Assembly: GCA_041581635.1 (NCBI GenBank)
Contig: JBFICW010000015.1
Coordinates: 1 to 56,989 of the forward strand
DNA: 56,989 nucleotides
Origin: Porticoccus sp041581635
GTDB lineage: Bacteria; Pseudomonadota; Gammaproteobacteria; Pseudomonadales; Porticoccaceae
Direction of reading: 5' to 3'
The notes under the pieces are model-generated. The model saw nothing but the letters and a program-made list of their open reading frames with translations. It was not told the origin of the DNA and did not search any database. Positions 24,789 through 32,990 of this stretch are shown here, piece after piece. Position 1 is the first letter of the stretch; the number at the start of each line of letters is the position of its first letter. The translations under genes were made by a program, and so were the position numbers.

Positions 24789-25253
24789 CTATTTACTGGC
24801 ATCGGCCATAGGTTGAATGGAAATCTGTTTGTCCGAGAGAAGCTGGTTTACAGGGATAGAGACATATTCATGGTGATGATAGTCACTGGTGAGAACGACC
24901 CCATCCCAGATAATGATGTCTAGGTCGATCGTTCGAGGGCCAGATTTTATAGGGCCGCGCTTTCTTTTGAGACGGTCTTCGATAGATTTCAAATACTGAT
25001 TGAATTCATCGTATGTCAATTCAGTTTCAATTAAATAGGCCGAGTTAAGAAAATTGGGTTGTTGGGTGTAGCCCACGGGTTTTGTTTCAATAGTATCGGC
25101 TGTTGCCAATAATTGAGTTTCACTTTCTAAAATGTCCTGCGACAGTGAGATGTTTTTCGGTGCATCGATATTTGAACCCACTGAAACAATGACTAAATGT
25201 CGCTTTGGGTCCCTTGTTGATGAGGTGCTGATCACTGATTTAAATAGGCTCAA
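24789..25253 (-). CDS. folK: 2-amino-4-hydroxy-6-hydroxymethyldihydropteridine pyrophosphokinase
   Basis: This 154-residue HPPK transfers pyrophosphate from ATP to 6-hydroxymethyl-dihydropterin in folate synthesis. Family motifs are VSVGSNI at the start of the fold, KPVGYTQQPNFLNSA, and the metal-binding RTIDLDIIIWDG. The start appears to be a TTG at 25253 that overlaps the folM stop (TTGA) and is preceded by GAGAGGG, so translational coupling is likely. The first 15 or so residues are extra relative to the typical N-terminus; an internal GTG at about residue 7 is the alternative. Confidence 0.9.
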   Translation of the reverse strand: MSLFKSVISTSSTRDPKRHLVIVSVGSNIDAPKNISLSQDILESETQLLATADTIETKPVGYTQQPNFLNSAYLIETELTYDEFNQYLKSIEDRLKRKRGPIKSGPRTIDLDIIIWDGVVLTSDYHHHEYVSIPVNQLLSDKQISIQPMADASK

Positions 25254-26041
25254 GAAATCCCTCTCTCATGGTATTGCTCCGCATTCAAACCCCTATGATT
25301 TAGCCCTTCACCACCGTCTACCATCAGAATTTGGCCTGTGACAAAGTCATTTTCCAGCAAATAGTACAAAGCTTTGACCAAATCGTCAGTTCTTCCCTGC
25401 CGTTTCAGGGGTATTCCCTCAATACGCCATTTTATATAGTCATCAGATCTTTTCTTACCAGGCATGATAACGCCGGGAGCAATGCCATTGACTCTGATGT
25501 TGGGGGCAAGCTCCATTGCGGCTAGCTGAGTAAATTCTCCTAGTGCCTTCTTGGAAAGCAGGTATGCCGCATAGTTATTTTGTTGAAATGCTATCTTATT
25601 GTCGAGAATGTTAATGACACTACCCTTCGAGCACACATTTGCAAAAGCGCGCGTTAAAAGGAATGGAGCAAAAAAATTAACGGTAAATTGATGCTGCAGG
25701 CCGTCTCTGCTGGTATCTGCGATGGTTGCTGCATCATAGGCTGAAGCGTTGTTGATCAAGACTTGGAGGGTTGGGTGTTCGTCATATACCCATTCGATCA
25801 ACTTTTGCGGATCTTGCTTGGATAGATCGAACTGGAACGTGGTACAGCCTACACCCAACATCCTAATAGATTCTGCTGCCTTTTGAGCTTCATTCGATGA
25901 GGTATGGTAGTGAAGTGCAATATCAAACCCCGCATTCGCTAGCGCTTGGGCGAATACAAATCCGAGCCTCGTTGCTCCGCCTGTCACTAGTGCTGTTGGT
26001 TTGTCTATTAGGTTTGTCATCACATCTGGGTCAGAAATCAT
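25250..26041 (-). CDS. folM: Pteridine reductase-like SDR (FolM, dihydromonapterin reductase type)
   Basis: This protein of about 260 residues is a short-chain dehydrogenase/reductase. The NADPH motif is TGGATRLGFVFAQAL and the mid motif is NNASAYD. The usual catalytic tyrosine lies in NNYAAYLLSKKALG (Y-x-x-x-K), and VDGG closes the fold. The TGGATRLG form with Arg, and the absence of a canonical Ser before Tyr, recall pteridine reductases and FolM. FolM reduces dihydromonapterin and dihydrofolate. The four-base overlap with folK supports a pterin role. The start is uncertain: ATG at 26041 or 26020. Confidence 0.85.
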   Translation of the reverse strand: MISDPDVMTNLIDKPTALVTGGATRLGFVFAQALANAGFDIALHYHTSSNEAQKAAESIRMLGVGCTTFQFDLSKQDPQKLIEWVYDEHPTLQVLINNASAYDAATIADTSRDGLQHQFTVNFFAPFLLTRAFANVCSKGSVINILDNKIAFQQNNYAAYLLSKKALGEFTQLAAMELAPNIRVNGIAPGVIMPGKKRSDDYIKWRIEGIPLKRQGRTDDLVKALYYLLENDFVTGQILMVDGGEGLNHRGLNAEQYHERGIS

Positions 26042-26250
26042 AGGTAGCCCATGATTCCACTCTTCGGAGGTTGGATCAATGCCAGGTCGTTCTATTTATT
26101 GGGGCATGGATTGCACGCAATTATCATTTTATTCAGTATTTGGCCATATTAGGGCGTAATCTCTAAACATTTACGATAGGTAGCGGTCTATAGAATTGGA
26201 AGTTTGCTACACTCTCAAACCCACTGGACTTTGGCGATATAGAAAAACTG

Positions 26251-28308
26251 ATGCTTTTCCACTTGAGAATTATTATCCCTGCACTACTGATGAGTTTGGC
26301 TCCTCTGGTGTCGGCTGACCTTGATTACACACCAAACCAGTCGAAAACGGCTATTGAGGTTATCGATGAGTTGACGACTAAGCATTACCGTCGGCTGCCC
26401 TTGGATGATTCCCTATCAACTAAACTGTTATATCAGTTCATTGATTACTTGGACCCAGCAAAGACTTATTTGCTAGAAGAGGATATTACTGAATTTAAAC
26501 AGTGGGAAACCAGCCTTGACGATATGTTTAAAGCGGGTGACCTAAGCGCAGGTTTTCATATCTATAATCGTTACTATCAACGCGCAATAGCGCGCCTTCA
26601 GAAAAATATTGATTTATTAGAAAGTGATTTCCAGTTTGATCTGACTAAAGATGAATACCTGTCGGTTGATATAGATAGCAACCAATGGCGATCTACCTCT
26701 GCCGATGCTGATGACTACTGGCGCAAGCGTATAAAAGAGGCCTACCTCGGGTTAAAAATCAATGATAAAGAGCCTGAAGCTGCCCGTGAGTTGTTAATCA
26801 AACGTTATATCAATCTTCGCAAACAACTGACTCAACGCGATAGTGAAGATGTGTTTCAAGTCATTATGAATTCGCTGGCAAGTCTATACGGCCCACATAC
26901 GACTTACATGTCGCCGCGCTCGATGGAGAACTTCCGTATAGCCATGTCCCTATCTCTTACGGGCATTGGTGCCGTTCTTCAACTAGAGGATGAGCATACA
27001 AAAATTGTTCGGGTTATACCGGGTGGCCCTGCTGATAAGCAGGGCATTCTTCAAGCTGGAGATAAAATTGTAGCGGTCGGCCAAGGTGATGATGAGAAGG
27101 TAGATGTCGTTGGTTGGAGGCTGGATGATGTTGTTGATCTTATTCGTGGCCCTAAAGACAGTGTTGTTCGACTGGAGCTGATCCAGGCACAGGGTGAATT
27201 TGCAGGTAATAGCCGTGAAATTTCTATTATTCGAGACAAGATACAACTCGAGGAGCAATCTGTAAAAGCTGAGGTAATAGAAGTTCCATCAGAAAGCGGT
27301 GTATTTCGCCTTGGCGTGATTGAAATACCTACCTTCTACTTGGACGTAGAAGCCTATTACGATCGTGACCCCAATTTCAAAAGTACTACCCAAGATACAC
27401 TACGCCTATTAAATGACTTATCTCAACAGAATGTAGATGGCATTATTTTAGACCTGAGAAATAATGGCGGAGGCTTTCTTCAAGAGGCGACAACCCTCAC
27501 AGATTTATTTATTGATCCAGGGCCTATTGTTCAGGTTCGCAACGCCAATCAGCTTATTTCTCGTAATTATCGATCGAGAGGTGATGCTTACTATCGTGGA
27601 CCACTGTTGGTACTGATTAACCGCCTAAGTGCATCCGCATCTGAAATTTTTGCAGGTGCCATACAGGATTATAGGCGTGGCTTGGTGGTAGGTGGTCAAA
27701 GCTTTGGCAAGGGAACCGTACAGGTTCAGTTGCCTCTGCGGGAAGGACAGTTAAAACTGACGGAATCCAAATTCTATCGTGTCTCAGGAAACAGTACTCA
27801 ACACCTGGGAGTGGTTCCCGATATTAAATTACCTTCGTATTACGATACGGAGAAAGTGGGTGAAAGTAGTGAGGAAAATGCCCTGCCCTGGGACAAAATT
27901 CCTGCAGCACCTCATAGGCAGTACAACCTGACGACGGTTCCCCTACAAACGCTTCAAGAGCGTCACGAGTATCGTTTGAAACAAGATCCCGACTTGATCC
28001 ATTTAGGTGATGAATTGGCTGTTCTGAAAGAGCGCAGCAAGGTAAAGCAGCTATCACTTAATGAGGAAAAACGTCGTGAAGAGATTAAAAATAATGACGA
28101 GCTACTGTTATCCCTTGAAAACAAACGTAGAGTCAGTAAAAAAGCCGTCCCCTTTTCGTCTGTAGAAGCATGGCGAGAAGCCAAAGACCCCGAGGACGAC
28201 AACAGGCCTCTACCTGAGCGGGACCCAATTTTGTATGAAGTTGGGAATATCATGGCAGACTACATTCGTTTATCGACATCACTTGCGCAACAAGCTAAAC
28301 GCCCCTGA
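26251..28308 (+). CDS. prc: Carboxy-terminal (tail-specific) processing protease
   Basis: This 685-residue periplasmic S41 protease has a signal peptide ending near SLAPLVSADLD. An N-terminal helical domain follows, then a PDZ domain (about 240-330, SLTGIGAVLQLEDEHTKIVRV) and the catalytic core. The Ser-Lys dyad is Ser462 in SASASE and Lys487 in FGKGTVQV, spaced 25 residues apart as in E. coli Prc. It trims lipoproteins and cell-wall hydrolases and degrades tagged proteins. Length matches Prc (about 680). The stop codon is one base before the xthA ATG. Upstream (26042-26250) is a promoter region without assigned boxes. Confidence 0.95.
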   Translation: MLFHLRIIIPALLMSLAPLVSADLDYTPNQSKTAIEVIDELTTKHYRRLPLDDSLSTKLLYQFIDYLDPAKTYLLEEDITEFKQWETSLDDMFKAGDLSAGFHIYNRYYQRAIARLQKNIDLLESDFQFDLTKDEYLSVDIDSNQWRSTSADADDYWRKRIKEAYLGLKINDKEPEAARELLIKRYINLRKQLTQRDSEDVFQVIMNSLASLYGPHTTYMSPRSMENFRIAMSLSLTGIGAVLQLEDEHTKIVRVIPGGPADKQGILQAGDKIVAVGQGDDEKVDVVGWRLDDVVDLIRGPKDSVVRLELIQAQGEFAGNSREISIIRDKIQLEEQSVKAEVIEVPSESGVFRLGVIEIPTFYLDVEAYYDRDPNFKSTTQDTLRLLNDLSQQNVDGIILDLRNNGGGFLQEATTLTDLFIDPGPIVQVRNANQLISRNYRSRGDAYYRGPLLVLINRLSASASEIFAGAIQDYRRGLVVGGQSFGKGTVQVQLPLREGQLKLTESKFYRVSGNSTQHLGVVPDIKLPSYYDTEKVGESSEENALPWDKIPAAPHRQYNLTTVPLQTLQERHEYRLKQDPDLIHLGDELAVLKERSKVKQLSLNEEKRREEIKNNDELLLSLENKRRVSKKAVPFSSVEAWREAKDPEDDNRPLPERDPILYEVGNIMADYIRLSTSLAQQAKRP

Positions 28309-28309
28309 T

Positions 28310-29122
28310 ATGAAATTAGTCTCTTTTAATGCCAATGGCATTCGCGCACGTTTACATCAGCTTCAAGCGATCGTAGAAAAACATTCGCCAGATATTATCG
28401 GTATTCAAGAAACAAAGGTTGTTGATGAGCAGTTTCCAATCGACGATATCCGGCAGATGGGATACGAAGCGATCTATCACGGACAAAAGGGACATTATGG
28501 TGTCGCCCTACTCTATCGATTACCCCTAATACTAAGCCAGAAGGGGTTTCCCTCTGATGGTGAAGAAAGCCAGAAACGACTGGTTTACGGACAATTTGAA
28601 TTTAGTGGAGGAAAACTGAGCGTTTATAACGGGTATTTCCCCCAGGGGGAAAGCCGTGATCACCCACAGAAATTTCCATGTAAAAGGCAATTCTATAGCG
28701 ACTTGCTAGCCTGTTTAGAAGAGAGGCATCAACCCGATGAGTACGTATTAGTCATGGGGGATATGAATGTAGCGCCTTTGGACCAAGATATAGGTATTGG
28801 CGATGACAATCGAAAACGCTGGTTACGTACTGGAAAATGCTGCTTTTTACCCGAAGAGCGTGACTGGCTTGAGAGGCTTGAAAAATGGGGGCTCGTGGAT
28901 AGCTATCAACACTTTCATGCTGATGAGCAACAGCGCTATAGCTGGTTTGACTACCGCAGCCGAGGTTTTGAACGAGACCCCAAAAGGGGGTTGCGGATAG
29001 ATCTTATGTTGGCATCGGTTCCACTTATCAGAATATCATCCGATGCCGGCATAGATCATGAAATACGTGCATTAGAAAAGCCCTCCGATCACTGCCCTGT
29101 CTGGCTATCAATCGCCCCCTAA
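28310..29122 (+). CDS. xthA: Exodeoxyribonuclease III
   Basis: This 270-residue exonuclease/endonuclease/phosphatase-family AP endonuclease removes abasic sites and 3' blocks. Motifs are VSFNANGIRARL, IIGIQETKV (catalytic Glu), YGVALLYR, the GDMNVAP segment (Asp/Asn) and the C-terminal SDHCPV with the catalytic His. I set the start at the ATG 28310, two codons before VSFNANG. A longer reading from 28235 overlaps prc and has no family support. It is immediately downstream of prc and likely cotranscribed. Confidence 0.94.
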   Translation: MKLVSFNANGIRARLHQLQAIVEKHSPDIIGIQETKVVDEQFPIDDIRQMGYEAIYHGQKGHYGVALLYRLPLILSQKGFPSDGEESQKRLVYGQFEFSGGKLSVYNGYFPQGESRDHPQKFPCKRQFYSDLLACLEERHQPDEYVLVMGDMNVAPLDQDIGIGDDNRKRWLRTGKCCFLPEERDWLERLEKWGLVDSYQHFHADEQQRYSWFDYRSRGFERDPKRGLRIDLMLASVPLIRISSDAGIDHEIRALEKPSDHCPVWLSIAP

Positions 29123-29188
29123 AAGTCAACGGATTGTCACCTCGAACGCTTATAAGATTACGAAAGCTAAAAAACGAGGTGAATTTCG

Positions 29189-29551
29189 ATGAAAAGTCTC
29201 GCTGTTATTGGGTTGTTGGCCGCATCTATTGCCTTGACTGCCACGCCCGCTTTAGCCAAGGATCGTCATTACAGTTCTGACCGGCAGTACGAGGCCCACA
29301 GTGATAGGCATCGTAGTTATAATCATGACTATCGTCGGGGTTCCAAGCATCATTATCGGAATTATGATCGCAGGCATGACTATGGCCGTCACTATGGGCA
29401 TAAACGCTATCATCGCTTTAACGATTCCCACCGCTACTATGGTCATAGATACTATTATCGAAGCCATGACTACGTTGATGATTATTTTGTAATTTTAGGT
29501 GGGACAATTTTGATTAACGAATTGTTGTACCATTCACATGAACGCCACTAA
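29189..29551 (+). CDS. Exported His/Tyr/Arg-rich small protein of unknown function
   Basis: The 120-residue product has a clear Sec signal peptide (MKSLAVIGLLAASIALTATPALA). The mature part of 97 residues contains 16 His and 17 Tyr by my count, with many Arg and Asp, in irregular RHY/HDY/RYY patterns. It ends with one hydrophobic segment, VILGGTILINELLY, and HSHERH. I recognise no family. Many His and Asp residues suggest metal binding, as in RcnB-like or other periplasmic metal-responsive proteins, but that is only composition. An ECF sigma factor gene begins 17 bp downstream, so it may be in the same unit. Confidence 0.75.
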   Translation: MKSLAVIGLLAASIALTATPALAKDRHYSSDRQYEAHSDRHRSYNHDYRRGSKHHYRNYDRRHDYGRHYGHKRYHRFNDSHRYYGHRYYYRSHDYVDDYFVILGGTILINELLYHSHERH

Positions 29552-29568
29552 TAAAGACCGGGCACGCT

Positions 29569-30177
29569 ATGCTGCTTAATTGTTATGGTGATATGACCAA
29601 GGTAGACGAAAGGAGTGTGACACTGGAACAGCAATCCCTTGAAAACTTCCTGGTCTCAGTTGAACGACGAGCCTATAGAATGGCCTATGCTTCACTTGGT
29701 CACCGTGAAGATGCATTAGATGTAGTTCAGGAGTCAATGACACAGCTTGTCGCACGCTATAGCAACAAAGCAGCCGATGAGTGGCGACCATTATTTTATA
29801 GGATTCTACAAAACAGGATTAACGATTTACACCGCAGTCATAAGATCCAGAACAAATTTAAGGGCTGGCTGACCCGATTCCGCGATAAAGACAGTGGGAT
29901 TGATAGCGAGCCAGACCCCATTGAAAATGTGCCTGGGCCGGATAGCGGCTCCCCTCATCAGCAACATGAGCGGTCAAAGCAGATAGGTGTTTTACAAAAT
30001 GCATTAGTTGCCCTGCCAGAACGCCAAAAGCAGGCATTTATGCTGAGATGTTGGGAAGGTTTTAGCACCGCAGAGACGGCAAGTGTCATGAAGTGTAGTG
30101 AAGGTAGTGTAAAAACTCATTATTCGAGGGCCATACACAGTCTGAGAGCAACACTTGGAGAGCATTGGGATGAATGA
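29569..30177 (+). CDS. ECF-type sigma-70 family RNA polymerase sigma factor
   Basis: The protein of about 200 residues has sigma region 2 (residues about 25-90, AYRMAYASLGHREDALDVVQESM, with WRPLFYRILQNRINDLHRSH) and sigma region 4 (about 140-190, ALPERQKQAFMLRCWEGFS...CSEGSVKTHYSRAIHSLR). A variable, Pro- and Asp-rich linker separates them. It resembles the RpoE-like sigma factors paired with DUF3619 and DUF3106 genes in betaproteobacteria. Start codon choice is between ATG 29569 and ATG 29593. The next gene begins within the last codons, so translation is coupled. Confidence 0.9.
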   Translation: MLLNCYGDMTKVDERSVTLEQQSLENFLVSVERRAYRMAYASLGHREDALDVVQESMTQLVARYSNKAADEWRPLFYRILQNRINDLHRSHKIQNKFKGWLTRFRDKDSGIDSEPDPIENVPGPDSGSPHQQHERSKQIGVLQNALVALPERQKQAFMLRCWEGFSTAETASVMKCSEGSVKTHYSRAIHSLRATLGEHWDE

Positions 30178-30487
30178 CTTTGAAAAGCAAATGCAAAACG
30201 TATTGCGCCGTTCTGAGCGAGAGTTAGATACAGAAACAGCTCAGCACTTGGCTCAGGCCAGAATCACCGCCCTTAATGCTGCGAGCAAGATGCGTATGCC
30301 GAGGTTTTTTGTACCGGCCACAGGTATGGCTTTGGCCTCAGTATTGGCAGTGGTTTTGGTTTTATCGCCAGGTGTTCAGGATTACCCAGCAAACCAGGAG
30401 GAAACTCTCCTTAGTGAGGGGTTAGATCTCTATGAAGATATGGATTTTTACTATTGGCTGGCAGATGAAGAGAACTTACAAGGTTAG
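30170..30487 (+). CDS. Small single-pass membrane protein, DUF3619-like, possible anti-sigma factor
   Basis: The 105-residue product (ATG at 30170, overlapping the sigma stop by a few bases, with TTGGAGAG before it) has an N-terminal helical cytosolic part ending in TAQHLAQARITALNAAS. One transmembrane helix follows (about 48-66, TGMALASVLAVVLVLSPG), then a short acidic periplasmic tail. Position directly after an ECF sigma factor and this topology suggest a membrane-bound regulator of the sigma factor. The DUF3619 label rests on gene order and the N-terminal pattern and is tentative. Confidence 0.7.
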   Translation: MNDFEKQMQNVLRRSERELDTETAQHLAQARITALNAASKMRMPRFFVPATGMALASVLAVVLVLSPGVQDYPANQEETLLSEGLDLYEDMDFYYWLADEENLQG

Positions 30488-30493
30488 GCCTTT

Positions 30494-30970
30494 ATGATGA
30501 ACGACACTCATAATCAGTCTGTTTTTCGCTACCTACTTGTATTGGTTTTCTCTACCCTCGTAGTGACTCCGGCAGTAGCAAACCACGGCGGCTTGGGTTC
30601 TCCATCTGCCTTGCAACAAGGGTTTGAGAGGAAAAACACTCAAAGTGAGGAGAACTGGGAAGAAGTCTATCCTGTATTACCTTACGAATTATTTGAGCTT
30701 GCCGATAAAGGCGGAGAACCAAAAGGCTACGGTAATCATCACAAACGCTATGAAGAACTCACACCAGAACAACGAGAAAATCTGCGCAAGCGTCGTGATG
30801 ATTTTAGATCATTGCCTCCAGAAGAGCGTGAACGAATTAGAAAGGCGAGGGAAAAATTCCGTAATATGCCGCCTGATAAACGCCAGGAATTAAAGGATAA
30901 ATGGAAAAAAATGACGCCCGAGGAAAGAAGGCAACGGCATAAGAAAAAGGACAAAAAGCGATACGATTAG
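30494..30970 (+). CDS. DUF3106 periplasmic protein with charged PEER-type repeats
   Basis: The 158-residue protein has a signal peptide (hydrophobic core YLLVLVFSTLVVTPAVA). From residue 90 it contains three to four tandem units of about 18-20 residues with the pattern L-T/P-P-E-x-R, rich in Arg, Lys and Glu (for example LTPEQRENLRKRRDDF). This repeat architecture is typical of DUF3106, of unknown function. The unit 29189-30970 thus looks like one signalling operon: exported protein, sigma factor, membrane regulator, exported repeat protein. The strong hairpin at 30993-31032 ends it. Confidence 0.8.
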   Translation: MMNDTHNQSVFRYLLVLVFSTLVVTPAVANHGGLGSPSALQQGFERKNTQSEENWEEVYPVLPYELFELADKGGEPKGYGNHHKRYEELTPEQRENLRKRRDDFRSLPPEERERIRKAREKFRNMPPDKRQELKDKWKKMTPEERRQRHKKKDKKRYD

Positions 30971-30992
30971 CTAAAAATAATCATGTTTGTGA

Positions 30993-31032
30993 TATGTAAA
31001 AGCCGGTACTTTTAAGTGCCGGCTTTTACATA
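30993..31032. terminator. Bidirectional terminator between the DUF3106 gene and etfA
   Basis: A long near-perfect palindrome lies between two convergent genes: TATGTAAAAGCCGG on the left and CCGGCTTTTACATA on the right, around TACTTTTAAGTG. It has T- and A-rich flanks and should stop transcription in both directions. Confidence 0.85.
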
Positions 31033-31041
31033 TACGGTAAA

Positions 31042-31971
31042 TTAAAGTTTAGCGTCAAGCTCAGGTATAACATCAAATAAATCGGCGACCAGACCGTAAT
31101 CAGCTACCTGGAATATGGGTGCTTCTTCGTCCTTGTTAATCGCAACGATCACTTTACTGTCTTTCATCCCGGCCAGATGCTGAATAGCACCTGAGATACC
31201 CACTGCTATATAGAGTTCGGGGGCCACAATTTTGCCAGTTTGACCGACCTGCATATCGTTGGGGACAAAGCCCGCATCGACTGCAGCGCGAGAGGCTCCA
31301 ACAGCAGCACCCAGCTTATCGGCAATCTTTTCAAGCATTTGAAAGCTTTCGCTACTGCCCATACCTCGGCCGCCTGAAACCACAACTTGAGCCGAGGTTA
31401 ATTCAGGGCGCTCTGAAACCGCAAGCTCTTCACTCACAAAGACAGAGGTTTCAGCGTTATGAATAGTGGTTAAGGTTTCGACTGAAGCATTGCCGCCATC
31501 AGCGGGGACAGCATCAAAAGCAGTGGTTCTAACCGTCAATACCTTTATGGAATCACTGCTTCTAACAGTGGTAATGATATTGCCTGCATAAATGGGCCGC
31601 TTAAAAGTGTCTGGGCTTTCTACACTACTTATATCGGAAATTGCCTGAACATCCAGCAATGCTGCGACACGAGGTGCAATATTTTTTCCTGTGGTTGTAG
31701 CTGGAGCGAGGATATGCGAATAATTGGCACCAAGTTCGGCCACCAAAGGTGCAAGGTTCTCCGCCAAACGGTTGCCATAGGCTGGATTGTCGGCAAGCAG
31801 AACTTTTCCTATACCGGGTATTTTAGCGGCAGCATCAGCAACACCGCTACACTCAGTCCCAGCAACAAGCAGATCAATATCACCACCAATGGCTTGAGCT
31901 GCGGCGATGGTGTTGAGCGTTGCAGCCTTCAGGCTGCTGTTGTCGTGTTCAGCAATAATCAGAATGCTCAT
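31042..31971 (-). CDS. etfA: Electron transfer flavoprotein alpha subunit
   Basis: This 309-residue FixB/EtfA protein carries the FAD of ETF and passes electrons from acyl-CoA dehydrogenases to ETF-quinone oxidoreductase. The C-terminal FAD-binding region shows SGGRGMGSSESFQMLEKIADKLGA, GASRAAVDAGFVPNDMQVGQTGK and PELYIAVGISGAIQHLAGM. Length is normal. Its start overlaps the etfB stop by one base, the usual tight etfBA arrangement, and the ETF-QO gene is divergent upstream. Confidence 0.96.
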   Translation of the reverse strand: MSILIIAEHDNSSLKAATLNTIAAAQAIGGDIDLLVAGTECSGVADAAAKIPGIGKVLLADNPAYGNRLAENLAPLVAELGANYSHILAPATTTGKNIAPRVAALLDVQAISDISSVESPDTFKRPIYAGNIITTVRSSDSIKVLTVRTTAFDAVPADGGNASVETLTTIHNAETSVFVSEELAVSERPELTSAQVVVSGGRGMGSSESFQMLEKIADKLGAAVGASRAAVDAGFVPNDMQVGQTGKIVAPELYIAVGISGAIQHLAGMKDSKVIVAINKDEEAPIFQVADYGLVADLFDVIPELDAKL

Positions 31972-32720
31972 TAGATCACCTTCGCTTCATTTCTTAATTT
32001 ATCGATTAACTCATCGACACTTGCTACTTTGATACCCGCAGAGCGCTCGGCAGGTGATTCGACCTTTAACGTTGTAACGCGTGGTGTGATATCAATACCC
32101 AATTCCTCTGGTGTCGTTGTCTCCATCGGTTTTTTCTTAGCCTTCATAATATTAGGCAAGGAGGCATATCGAGGTTCATTAAGGCGTAGATCGGTAGTCA
32201 CAATAGCCGGAAGGTTGAGTTCTACCGTTTGTAAACCACCATCGACTTCACGTGTCACGGTAGCTGTCGATCCGTCGATTACAAGCTCGGAAGCAAAGGT
32301 ACCCTGAGGAAACCCTGTCAGTGCCCCCAGCATCTGACCTGTCTGATTGTTGTCACCATCAATAGATTGCTTCCCCATCAGAATAAGATCCGGGGCCTCT
32401 TGATCACAAACTGCTTTTAAACACTTGGCAATAGCCAAGGGTTCAAGGTCAATGTCAGATTGAATCAATATACCTCTATCAGCGCCGAGTGCCAGAGAGG
32501 TACGAATTTGCTCCTGGGCCTGTTTTGGGCCGATAGAGACAGCAATAATTTCTGTTTCGGGGTTCTTTTCCTTGAGACGCACCGCCTCTTCAACAGCAAT
32601 CTCGCAAAAAGGATTGATCGACATCTTTACGTTATTAAGGTCTACACCCGAGCCATCGGCTGTTGGTCGTACCTTTACGTTGTAATCAACAACGCGTTTG
32701 ACCGCTACAAGAACTTTCAT
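31971..32720 (-). CDS. etfB: Electron transfer flavoprotein beta subunit
   Basis: This 249-residue FixA/EtfB protein begins MKVLVAVKRVVDYNVKVRP, a standard family start. It has the AMP-binding-type segment LILMGKQSIDGDNNQTGQML and the signature LNEPRYASLPNIMKAKKKP near the C-terminus. This is the acyl-CoA-dehydrogenase-binding recognition loop region. It is first in etfBA. A 270-bp intergenic region separates it from the divergent ETF-QO gene and must hold promoters for both; I see a TACTGACT direct repeat there (32869-32881 region) but no clear operator. Confidence 0.96.
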   Translation of the reverse strand: MKVLVAVKRVVDYNVKVRPTADGSGVDLNNVKMSINPFCEIAVEEAVRLKEKNPETEIIAVSIGPKQAQEQIRTSLALGADRGILIQSDIDLEPLAIAKCLKAVCDQEAPDLILMGKQSIDGDNNQTGQMLGALTGFPQGTFASELVIDGSTATVTREVDGGLQTVELNLPAIVTTDLRLNEPRYASLPNIMKAKKKPMETTTPEELGIDITPRVTTLKVESPAERSAGIKVASVDELIDKLRNEAKVI

Positions 32721-32990
32721 TGAATACCCTTTGAATATGGCCGGTTACATTGAAGGGGTAACTCAGGAATAAGCAAAAATCCCTTTACCCTAGAAAGGCT
32801 GTAATAATGCCGCTCTGAGTCATCCAAATCAAGGTGGCAGTGGGTTTTATAGGAATCTTATACTGACTAACTGGTACTGACTGCACGGTCATTAAATCTG
32901 CGTGGCACCTATTGAATATAAAGGATAAAATCGCCGCTTCCTAATGTCATCTGTGCAACCACCAAAAATAAGAGCCTAAAGGAGAATTCT

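Noticed and set aside
26185..26200. GGTCTATAGA upstream of prc, also present in the aceA element
   Set aside because: Only about 10 bp match and the conserved flanks (CGGAAATAA, GCTAAAT) are missing, so I take it as chance or a shared -10-like string.
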